Source: Kiritimatiellales bacterium
GTDB lineage: Bacteria; Verrucomicrobiota; Kiritimatiellia; Kiritimatiellales; Tichowtungiaceae
Direction of reading: 5' to 3'
DNA length: 8,866 nucleotides
Assembly: GCA_028692515.1 (NCBI GenBank)
Contig: JAQUXG010000060.1
Span: 1-8,866, forward strand
Position numbers and translations under genes: made by a program
Shown here: positions 1-5,006 of the stretch, in pieces
Numbering within the stretch: the first letter of the stretch is position 1
How the letters are laid out: each line of letters starts with the position of its first letter
The notes under the pieces: model-generated
Told to the model about the DNA's origin: nothing
The model's input: the letters and a program-made list of their open reading frames with translations, nothing else
The model's database searches: none

Positions 1-1
1 T

Positions 2-622
2 GAACTGATTACTCAGAGTAAAACCATGCTCGTTTTCCAGCTTTTGCCGTCCGTCCAAACTCTCAAATGCTTCCCGTTTAAATTCGCGCTGAACATCGTT
101 TATCAGCTGAACGGGAACCACCTCGAAATCGGCTGCGAAGTACAGAATAACGGAGAAGAGGCGATGCCCTTTTCGATCGGGGCTCATCCGGCATTCAACC
201 TGCCCGGCCCGATTGATGAATGCTTTTTGGAGTTTGAAAAGTCCGAAACATTGAATGCCCGGTTACTGAACAGCAAAGGATTACTCTCCGACGAAACCGT
301 TCCGGTGTTAACCGAGTCAAGCCGTCTTCCGCTCAGCCAAACGCGGTTCGACCGCGACGCATTGATCTTTATGGATGCAAAATCGAAGCGCATTACGCTC
401 GGCGCACAAAACAGCTCGCGGCGGTTAACGGTTGAGTTCCCCGGCTTTCCAGAGCTTGGAATCTGGTCGAAGCCCGGGGCACCGTTTGTCTGCATTGAAC
501 CGTGGTTTGGTTATGCCGACCCCGAACAGCCGTACGGCGATTTTTCAAACAAGCCGGGCATCATCAAACTGGACGCTGGCGAAACCTTCACCTGCGAGTA
601 TCGGATAACCATCGAAAAATAG
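2..622 (+). CDS. Aldose 1-epimerase family protein (LacX-like), 5'-truncated by the window
   Basis: Probable mutarotase-fold enzyme interconverting alpha and beta anomers of a hexose or related sugar in the cytoplasm. The frame is open from base 2 to the TAG at 620-622 (206 residues). The ATG at 26 is probably internal, because the codons before it continue the family's beta-strand pattern. Counting from that ATG, IGAHPAFN (51-58) carries the conserved His54, and CIEPWFG (156-162) carries Glu158; these match the catalytic His and Glu of the galactose mutarotase superfamily. The form GAHPAF, and LGIWSKPGAPF before the Glu motif, point to the LacX/YphB-like branch (COG2017) rather than classical GalM. 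Family members are about 290 residues, so roughly 80 N-terminal residues lie upstream. Substrate cannot be told from sequence. The gene ends 17 nt before a strong hairpin terminator. Confidence 0.88.
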   Translation, partial: ELITQSKTMLVFQLLPSVQTLKCFPFKFALNIVYQLNGNHLEIGCEVQNNGEEAMPFSIGAHPAFNLPGPIDECFLEFEKSETLNARLLNSKGLLSDETVPVLTESSRLPLSQTRFDRDALIFMDAKSKRITLGAQNSSRRLTVEFPGFPELGIWSKPGAPFVCIEPWFGYADPEQPYGDFSNKPGIIKLDAGETFTCEYRITIEK

Positions 623-639
623 ATTCCTGGCGGAATATG

Positions 640-669
640 AAAATCGCCCCGTCATTTCGGGGCGATTTT
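640..669. terminator. Bidirectional intrinsic terminator between convergent genes
   Basis: A perfect 12-bp inverted repeat, AAAATCGCCCCG (640-651) and CGGGGCGATTTT (658-669), flanks a 6-nt loop (TCATTT). It has a GC-rich core, with A's on one side and T's on the other, so it forms a stem plus U-run read from either strand. It lies 17 nt after the epimerase stop and 19 nt after the stop of the converging PEP-CTERM gene, the expected place for a shared terminator. Confidence 0.9.
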
Positions 670-688
670 CGGCGAACAGGGAAGGCGC

Positions 689-1300
689 TTACTTTGAAAC
701 TTTTCGGCGAATGAAGCCGATCGCCGCGCTACCGGACAGAAGCAGAAAAATCGTACTCGGTTCAGGAATCGGAACATGCACCGGCCCTAGACCTGTACCA
801 ACCGGTTGCGCCCAATCTTCATTCAAAACCGTTACAGAGGTTTCTGTGGCAAGAAAACCAACGGTCATAAACTCTGTCTCCGTCGTGTTATAGCCGAAGT
901 AATAGACCCCGTTGCTGATACTGCCAGCGGCCTGCCAATAAAGCGCAAAGCCTGTATAGCCAAGAATATCTGTAGTCTCTCCATGCGCCACAAAATTTGT
1001 CACGGGCTCAGACGGGATGATTCCCGTGATCCCCGCCGTACCGCCAAGCAGGTTTCCCAAGGAATCGACAGCGGTAATATCTGAGATGTTGCCGCCCAGC
1101 CAGCCCACCTGGAAATAGTCTATTTCCTCGGTTGAGCCCAACGTAACTTTATAAAACATGTCGCGGGTAACCGCCCCGATGGTCGTTCCGCTTCCCCCGC
1201 CACACACATTGCCGACAAGGTTGCACTCGACCGTAACAGCCTGCACAAAAATCGGCAGGAGCGCACAGAGCGCGAGAACCAACATTCTTTTTGATTTCAT
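689..1300 (-). CDS. PEP-CTERM sorting domain-containing secreted protein
   Basis: Exported protein of unknown function, 203 residues. The N-terminus is a classical Sec signal peptide: basic MKSKR, a hydrophobic core, and likely cleavage after VQA (residue 21). The C-terminus is a textbook PEP-CTERM tail: PEP at 179-181, hydrophobic segment 182-197, then RRK (198-200). Such tails are recognised and cut by an exosortase (EpsH/XrtA family), usually in exopolysaccharide-producing bacteria. The body between is Gly/Thr/Ser-rich, predicted mostly beta, with two Cys near the mature N-terminus (26 and 33) that could form a disulfide. I recognise no catalytic domain. The start is supported by an AAGGAAG Shine-Dalgarno-like stretch a few bases upstream. 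No exosortase or polysaccharide gene lies in the window, so it appears as an orphan substrate. Confidence 0.88.
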   Translation of the reverse strand: MKSKRMLVLALCALLPIFVQAVTVECNLVGNVCGGGSGTTIGAVTRDMFYKVTLGSTEEIDYFQVGWLGGNISDITAVDSLGNLLGGTAGITGIIPSEPVTNFVAHGETTDILGYTGFALYWQAAGSISNGVYYFGYNTTETEFMTVGFLATETSVTVLNEDWAQPVGTGLGPVHVPIPEPSTIFLLLSGSAAIGFIRRKVSK

Positions 1301-1549
1301 TTTCTTCCTTTCGCCAGCCTTTCATTCAATGGGAAAACCGGACGGCTGCCGTTTTAATCATATTTTCCAGTCATTCAAGAAAAAAATACTGAAATTTTAT
1401 AAGGGTTTCCGAAGGCAAATAACCTTCCGCTCCGCTACAGCCGGAATATTTTGCAAACTGCTTATAAAATGTATGTTACAAAAGATTAAACCCGGGTTTT
1501 GTCGCGAAAGAACGGACGTGCCGTTTTGAATCGTTTTCACGAGCTCCGG
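1301..1549 (-). other. AT-rich leader region upstream of the PEP-CTERM gene
   Basis: This 249-nt gap between the tcdA stop and the PEP-CTERM start holds no convincing ORF. It is much richer in A+T than its flanks. On the minus strand it contains several TATAA-type hexamers (near 1397-1402 and 1461-1467), any of which could be a -10 element, but none has a good -35 partner at normal spacing. A short ACGGC-T-GCCGT inverted repeat (1342-1352) lies in the presumed leader. It probably carries the PEP-CTERM gene's promoter, but I cannot place it. Confidence 0.35.
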
Positions 1550-2311
1550 TTATTCGTCTTCTGCGGGCCTGACAGCTCGACGAACGACGTCCTGCACAAC
1601 CAGTCCGGCGAGATTGAACCCGAAGGCTCCAGTCATATGCACCATTGAGCCGTTGACTTGCGCCTTGGTTTCGCTCCACGCATCGCCCGCCCCGTCCGGC
1701 GCTTCCGTTTCGACCGGAGGCAAAAGCGCCTCGGAATAAACGCACAGGCAGTCGCCCGTTGCGCCGCGCTGGCGCAGACGCTTGCGGACAAACTTAGCCA
1801 ACCGGCATCCCTGCGATTTCCAGATCGAATCCACGCGAATGGTCGTGGCATCCAGCTTGTTCGCCGCGCCCATCGCCGAAAACAGTGTCACGCCGGCCTC
1901 CATCGTCGAGGCGATCAAGTCGACCTTGTGCGACAGGCTATCGATCGCATCAATGACGTAGTCATAAGACGGCAGATTAAATTCTTCGCGCGTCTCCTGA
2001 TTGTAGACTTTCTGCAGTGCAAGGATTTCGGCATCGGGATGAATCTCCAGCAGACGCGACTTCAGCGCCTCGACTTTTGATTGGCCGACGTTCTTTGCCG
2101 TAGCCTGGAGCTGGCGGTTAATATTGGTCACGCAGATGACGTCGTTATCGACGAGGGTCAGGTGACCGACGCCGGAGCGGATCAGCGCCTCGGCGCACCA
2201 GCTGCCGACCCCGCCGACGCCGAACAGGATTACGCGGGCTTCCGCGAGCTTTTTGAGTGCCGCTTCGCCAATCAACAGTTCGGTGCGATGAAATGCCGGA
2301 TGTTTTTCCAT
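1550..2311 (-). CDS. tcdA: tRNA threonylcarbamoyladenosine dehydratase (TcdA/CsdL, ThiF/E1-like)
   Basis: ATP-dependent enzyme that cyclises the t6A37 modification of ANN-decoding tRNAs to ct6A, acting in the cytoplasm. The 253-residue length is close to E. coli TcdA (268). Visible landmarks: the Rossmann nucleotide-binding loop GVGGVGSW (31-38), TLVDND (52-57) with the acidic ribose-binding Asp55, the NRQ motif (65-67) with the E1-family Arg, Lys79 in GQSKVEA, and YVIDAIDS (118-125). These, the start ELLIGEAALKKL and the C-terminal GAFGFNLAGLVV, fit TcdA better than ThiF or MoeB, and the zinc-binding CxxC pairs of MoeB/ThiF are absent. The ATG is placed by family alignment; the bases before it (TTATTACCAC) contain no recognisable Shine-Dalgarno. 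No csdA/csdE sulfur-transfer partner is nearby. It lies downstream of the CinA-NadD fusion gene on the same strand, separated by a repeat. Confidence 0.9.
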   Translation of the reverse strand: MEKHPAFHRTELLIGEAALKKLAEARVILFGVGGVGSWCAEALIRSGVGHLTLVDNDVICVTNINRQLQATAKNVGQSKVEALKSRLLEIHPDAEILALQKVYNQETREEFNLPSYDYVIDAIDSLSHKVDLIASTMEAGVTLFSAMGAANKLDATTIRVDSIWKSQGCRLAKFVRKRLRQRGATGDCLCVYSEALLPPVETEAPDGAGDAWSETKAQVNGSMVHMTGAFGFNLAGLVVQDVVRRAVRPAEDE

Positions 2312-2335
2312 GTGGTAATAAGCTTATGCGGATTG

Positions 2336-2413
2336 AACCACGAAATACACGAACCGCACGAAAAAAGGAATCCGCAGCTTTGTCATTTCGTGTGTTTGGT
2401 GTATTTCGTGGTT
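2336..2413. repeat. Intergenic inverted repeat with 9-nt internal periodicity (CACGAAATA type)
   Basis: AACCACGAAATACAC (2336-2350) is matched exactly by its reverse complement at 2399-2413. The match continues imperfectly inwards for about 15 more bases (ACGAAA near 2358-2364 against TTTCGT near 2386-2391). Each arm is built of degenerate 9-mers: CACGAAATA, CACGAACCG, CACGAAAAA on the left and TTTCGTG-based units on the right. Read through, it gives spurious peptides such as NHEIHEPHEK and TTKYTKHTK, which I recall as recurrent false ORFs in PVC and related genomes; that recollection is unverified. It fills the 118-nt gap between the CinA-NadD gene and tcdA. No U-run follows the stem on the minus strand, so it is not a typical terminator. 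Confidence 0.8.
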
Positions 2414-2429
2414 AACACTCCATTCAAGT

Positions 2430-3377
2430 TCAATTGGTATTTCGAAGTTCTGTAGAGGAAATGTCTTCGCGAAATTTTGATTCCGGAATGCCCACAAAAA
2501 GCGACTCGAAGCCAGCGGGTAAGTTCATGTTTTCCAAACATTGGAAACTGCCGGCATGATGTCGACCGGCGACGAGGAAGGAATCTTCCAATCCTTGGAA
2601 AAGCTCCCATTCGCCGGATTTTTCATAAGCGATCAAGCGTTCGGCAGTGTCGTAGCCGAGAATAAAGGTGCTTTTCGGAAAGAGCCGGGCCTTCTGCACA
2701 AAACGCGGGGCGTGCGTGAGCGCAACCGGAATATCGCGGATGGCAGAGGCACGGCGGAGAATTTCTTCTTCAGGAATGTCCGGCTTATCGACGTTGGCGC
2801 TGGAGAGTTCAAAGATACCGCGCAGTCCGGTCATTTCCTCTGCGACCTTGAGCAGGTTGCAATGTCCCTGATGAACCGGGTTGAATGAGCCCGAAAGTAT
2901 AAGTCCACGCTCCGCGCCAACCGCTTGAGCGATCAGAACAAGAAGCCAGTCGCTGAGAAGCGCCTCCTGCTGCGCGCGCGAGGTTTTGGAGAAATAGAGT
3001 GCGTAAAGTTTTTCAGCATCTTCCGTTTTAATGCAAATAAACGCGCGGTCGTCGCCGCGCCGCTCGCGGTCGGTTTGCAGTGCGGCAGTACAGGAAATTC
3101 CAATGATTGGAAATTTGTCACCGGAATTTTCCAAACATTGGAAAAAAGCTTTTGCGACAAGGGCCTTTGCCGTTTCAGGCGAACAGCTGTGTTCCAGTTT
3201 TTCGCCGAGAAATCGTTCGAGGGCTTCGGGCGAGTACGGGATATGCGCTTCGGTGACAAAGCGCGACGCGCCGGGGGTGGTGAGCAATGCATTAAGCGCA
3301 CCCGATCCGCCGCCGGTGGTGACGAGCACCGCCCGGAAGCCGGAGTTCAGGATACGCTCTATCTGTTCAGGGTTCAT
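2430..3377 (-). CDS. CinA/PncC-like domain fused to NadD-like nucleotidyltransferase
   Basis: A 315-residue two-domain protein. Residues about 1-150 resemble the CinA C-terminal (NMN deamidase, PncC) fold: VLVTTGGGSGALNALLTTPGASR (18-39), then IPYSPEALERFLG and GISCTAALQTDRERRG (93-108). Residues about 155-315 are a nucleotidyltransferase of the NadD/cytidylyltransferase class: GSFNPVHQGH (163-172) holds the HxGH ATP-binding motif, and ISSTELR (306-312) the C-terminal ISSTxxR motif. PncC makes nicotinate mononucleotide from NMN and NadD adenylates it, so the fusion suggests a pyridine-nucleotide salvage enzyme; this is inference. The classical SCTGG motif of PncC is replaced by GGGSG, so deamidase activity is doubtful. 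The ATG abuts a repeat and lacks a clear Shine-Dalgarno. Four in-frame palindromes encode FQCLEN (79-84 and 278-283), FQGLED (260-265) and FPIIGI (89-94). Confidence 0.82.
   Translation of the reverse strand: MNPEQIERILNSGFRAVLVTTGGGSGALNALLTTPGASRFVTEAHIPYSPEALERFLGEKLEHSCSPETAKALVAKAFFQCLENSGDKFPIIGISCTAALQTDRERRGDDRAFICIKTEDAEKLYALYFSKTSRAQQEALLSDWLLVLIAQAVGAERGLILSGSFNPVHQGHCNLLKVAEEMTGLRGIFELSSANVDKPDIPEEEILRRASAIRDIPVALTHAPRFVQKARLFPKSTFILGYDTAERLIAYEKSGEWELFQGLEDSFLVAGRHHAGSFQCLENMNLPAGFESLFVGIPESKFREDISSTELRNTN
2531..2548. repeat. Palindromic repeat, copy 1 (TTCCAA-N3-TTGGAA)
   Basis: TTTCCAA (2532-2538), spacer ACA, TTGGAAA (2542-2548): a 7-bp perfect stem with 3-nt loop. The 18 bases 2531-2548 are identical to 3127-3144. 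It lies in frame in the CinA-NadD gene and encodes residues 277-282 (SFQCLE). Confidence 0.85.
2586..2600. repeat. Palindromic repeat, copy 2 (TTCCAA-N3-TTGGAA)
   Basis: TTCCAA (2586-2591), spacer TCC, TTGGAA (2595-2600). It encodes residues 260-264 (FQGLE) of the CinA-NadD protein in the same phase as copies 1 and 4, which produces a near-repeat of the FQCLEN peptide. Confidence 0.8.
3098..3112. repeat. Palindromic repeat, copy 3 (TTCCAA-N3-TTGGAA)
   Basis: TTCCAA (3098-3103), spacer TGA, TTGGAA (3107-3112). It is read in a different phase from the other three copies and encodes FPIIGI (residues 89-94), just before the conserved CTAAL segment of the CinA-like domain. Confidence 0.8.
3127..3145. 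repeat. Palindromic repeat, copy 4 (TTCCAA-N3-TTGGAA)
   Basis: TTTTCCAA (3127-3134), spacer ACA, TTGGAAAA (3138-3145): an 8-bp perfect stem, the longest of the four. It encodes residues 78-84 (FFQCLEN) of the CinA-NadD protein and lies 14 nt from copy 3. Confidence 0.85.
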
Positions 3378-3483
3378 AAATTCGAAATCCGAATGTCGAA
3401 ATCCGAAACAAATTCAAAATTGCCAAACTCCGAATTTCAAACCCCTGTTTAGGATTTTGGTGCTTCGAATTTAGAAATTCGAG
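3378..3483. repeat. Degenerate intergenic repeat (CGAAATCCGAA type)
   Basis: Most of the 118-nt gap between the peptidyl-prolyl isomerase and the CinA-NadD gene. CGAAATCCGAA occurs at 3383-3393 and 3397-3407 (14-nt period). Decayed units follow (AATTCAAAATTG, CTCCGAATTTCAAA), and the far end has an inverted pair TCGAATTT (3465-3472) / AAATTCGA (3475-3482). It is strongly A+T-rich compared with the flanking genes. I recall similar CGAAATCCGAA-type intergenic DNA from PVC genomes but cannot verify that here. It begins at the base next to the CinA-NadD start codon, so that gene's mRNA leader is repeat-derived. Confidence 0.7.
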
Positions 3484-3486
3484 TTT

Positions 3487-3512
3487 TCCAAATCGTTATT
3501 CGACGATTTGGA
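3487..3512 (-). other. Hairpin spanning the stop codon of the peptidyl-prolyl isomerase
   Basis: TCCAAATCG (3487-3495) and CGATTTGGA (3504-3512) form a perfect 9-bp stem around an 8-nt loop that contains the isomerase stop codon (3496-3498). On the minus strand it is followed by AAAACTC rather than a U-run, so it is a poor intrinsic terminator. It may instead protect the mRNA 3' end or act as a weak attenuator. It directly abuts the CGAAATCCGAA-type repeat. Confidence 0.45.
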
Positions 3513-4065
3513 CACTGGTGATTGTGATGGTTTCTTTAGGGACGTCGCCGGGGGCAGTCGGTACATTGCGGATGGCATCGACGACATCCATGCCTTCAAC
3601 CACTTTGCCAAAGACGCAATAGCCCCAGCCCTGCTGAGTCGGCGCCTTGAAGTCGAGGAAACCGTTGTCGACGACGTTGATGAAAAACTGCGCGCCGGCG
3701 CTGTGTGGGTCGGAGGTGCGGGCCATGGCGATGGAGCCGCGGACGTTTTTTAGTCCGTTATTGGCTTCGTTTTCGACGGTGTACGGTGCTTTTTTCTGGG
3801 CCATATTGGCGGTCATTCCGCCGCCCTGAACCATAAAGCCGCTGATGACACGGTGGAAGATGGTGTCGGTGTAGTGCCCGCTTTCGACATATTTGAGGAA
3901 GTTGGCGACGGTTTTAGGTGCTTTTTCGGCGTCGAGTTCAATCTTGATATCGCCTTTGGTGGTTTTCATCAGAATCATGGTTTTTTCTCCGGCTTGAAGG
4001 TTTAACGCGCCCAGCAGCAGAATAGCTGACAGGACTTTAATCGGGTTGACGATGTGATGTTTCAT
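3496..4065 (-). CDS. Exported cyclophilin-type peptidyl-prolyl cis-trans isomerase
   Basis: Catalyses proline cis-trans isomerisation during protein folding, here probably in the periplasm. The chosen ATG at 4065 gives 189 residues. A TTG two codons upstream is possible but sits too close to the AGG (9 nt before the ATG) to be favoured. Residues 1-25 form a Sec signal peptide (MKHH, a hydrophobic core to about 21, cleavage after LQA). The cyclophilin domain follows: [14 protein letters not shown] (70-83) supplies the catalytic Arg72 with Phe77 and Gln80, equivalent to R55, F60 and Q63 of human Cyp[18 protein letters not shown] and [15 protein letters not shown] complete the core. Length and the lack of extra domains match bacterial PpiA/PpiB. 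It is transcribed divergently from purU; downstream lie a stop-codon hairpin and a repeat. Confidence 0.93.
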   Translation of the reverse strand: MKHHIVNPIKVLSAILLLGALNLQAGEKTMILMKTTKGDIKIELDAEKAPKTVANFLKYVESGHYTDTIFHRVISGFMVQGGGMTANMAQKKAPYTVENEANNGLKNVRGSIAMARTSDPHSAGAQFFINVVDNGFLDFKAPTQQGWGYCVFGKVVEGMDVVDAIRNVPTAPGDVPKETITITSVQIVE

Positions 4066-4136
4066 GCGCAAAAACCTATTGGTGTTTAGGCCGGTTGTCT
4101 ATAAAGTTCGTGTTCAATTTACGGAGGAACCCGGTT
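4066..4136. promoter_or_regulatory. Short divergent intergenic region, presumed promoters for the isomerase and purU
   Basis: Only 71 nt separate the two divergent start codons, so both promoters should be here or overlap the isomerase 5' end. On the plus strand TATAAA (4100-4105) is a plausible -10, with a weak TTGGTG (4079-4084) as -35 at 15-nt spacing. No convincing minus-strand pair is visible. I see no clear operator or riboswitch-like fold. Confidence 0.3.
4123..4127 (+). promoter_or_regulatory. Shine-Dalgarno site setting the purU start
   Basis: GGAGG sits 9 nt upstream of the GTG at 4137. It falls inside the frame if the upstream TTG at 4095 were used, so it argues for the GTG as the true start. 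The resulting protein begins MKNEASAILLISCPDRQG, as other PurU proteins begin close to their ACT domain. Confidence 0.8.
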
Positions 4137-4997
4137 GTGAAAAATGAAGCGTCTGCCATTCTGCTGATTTCCTGCCCCGACCGGCAGGGAATCGTTTGCG
4201 CCGTGACCGATTTTCTGATGCGCCATAACGGCAATATCGTTGATCTGGAGCAGCATACCGACGCCGAAGAAAAGGTGTTTTTCATGCGGGTGGAGTGGGA
4301 GCTGAACGGCTTTGCCCTGCCCCGCGACCAGATCGGCGAAAAATTCAGCCTGATTGCCGCACGTTTTGAAATGAAGTATGAGCTCCATTTTTCGGACTAC
4401 AAACCCCGCATGGCGATTTTTGTCTCCAAGTTTCCGCACTGTCTGCTCGACCTGCTGGCACGGCAAAGTTCCGGCGACCTGAATGCCGAAATCCCGCTGA
4501 TCCTCAGCAACCACCCGGATCTTGAACCGGTCGCCAAAATGCACGGTATTGATTTTCAATGCATTCCGGTCTCGAAGGAAAATAAGTCGGAGCAGGAAGC
4601 CAAACAGCTGGAACTGCTCAAGCAGTACAACATTGATGTGATTGTTCTGGCGCGTTATATGCAGATCCTTTCAGATGACTTCTGCCGCAACTTTCCCAAC
4701 CGCGTGATTAATATTCATCACTCCTTTCTGCCCGCCTTCGTCGGCGCCAAACCGTATCACTCGGCACATCAGCGCGGCGTGAAAATTGTCGGAGCCACAA
4801 GTCACTATGTGACCAGTGACCTCGACGAGGGCCCGATTATTGAGCAGGAAGTGATGCGCGTAACGCATAAAGATTCGGTTGAAAGCCTGATCCGCAAAGG
4901 GCGCGACCTTGAGAAGCTAGTTCTTTCCCGCGCGGTCTGGGCGCACCTGCAAAACAAGGTGCTGGTTTATAAAAACCGCACGGTTGTGTTCGGTTAA
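4137..4997 (+). CDS. purU: Formyltetrahydrofolate deformylase
   Basis: Hydrolyses 10-formyl-tetrahydrofolate to formate and tetrahydrofolate, balancing one-carbon pools and able to supply formate for PurT-type purine synthesis. With the GTG start it has 286 residues, the normal PurU length. Residues about 6-85 are the regulatory ACT domain (ILLISCPDRQGIVCAVTDFL, NIVDLEQHTD), which in E. coli PurU responds to methionine and glycine. Residues about 90-286 are the formyltransferase fold. The catalytic triad shared with GAR transformylase is visible as Asn192 and His194 in INIHHSFLPAF and Asp230 in DLDEGPII; KPYHSAHQRGVKIVGATSHYV is typical of the family. It is the first gene of a likely two-gene unit with the acyltransferase 9 nt downstream. 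Confidence 0.95.
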   Translation: MKNEASAILLISCPDRQGIVCAVTDFLMRHNGNIVDLEQHTDAEEKVFFMRVEWELNGFALPRDQIGEKFSLIAARFEMKYELHFSDYKPRMAIFVSKFPHCLLDLLARQSSGDLNAEIPLILSNHPDLEPVAKMHGIDFQCIPVSKENKSEQEAKQLELLKQYNIDVIVLARYMQILSDDFCRNFPNRVINIHHSFLPAFVGAKPYHSAHQRGVKIVGATSHYVTSDLDEGPIIEQEVMRVTHKDSVESLIRKGRDLEKLVLSRAVWAHLQNKVLVYKNRTVVFG

Positions 4998-5006
4998 AGA
5001 AACGCC

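Noticed and set aside
447..463. TTTCCAGAGCTTGGAAT in the epimerase gene as a fifth palindrome copy
   Set aside because: It has a mismatch in the stem and encodes the normal family motif FPELGIW, so chance resemblance is more likely.
1488..1499. AAACCCGGGTTT palindrome downstream of tcdA
   Set aside because: It has no loop and no U-run, so it is not a terminator, and a single 12-base palindrome is not strong evidence for a binding site.
1508..1523. Minus-strand GGCACG-N4-TTC resembling a sigma-54 promoter for the PEP-CTERM gene
   Set aside because: The -24 half is good but the -12 half lacks the essential GC, and it lies over 200 nt from the start codon.
2081..2455. Plus-strand frame containing NHEIHEPHEK
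   Set aside because: It overlaps tcdA antisense and then runs through the 9-nt-period repeat. The peptide is a by-product of that repeat, not a gene.
2531..3145. Palindromic repeats considered as a CRISPR array
   Set aside because: The copies are too short, unevenly spaced, lie inside a conserved coding sequence and have no spacers of uniform length.
4095..4136. Upstream TTG start for purU adding 14 residues
   Set aside because: The added residues cover the Shine-Dalgarno that serves the GTG at 4137 and do not resemble a PurU N-terminus.
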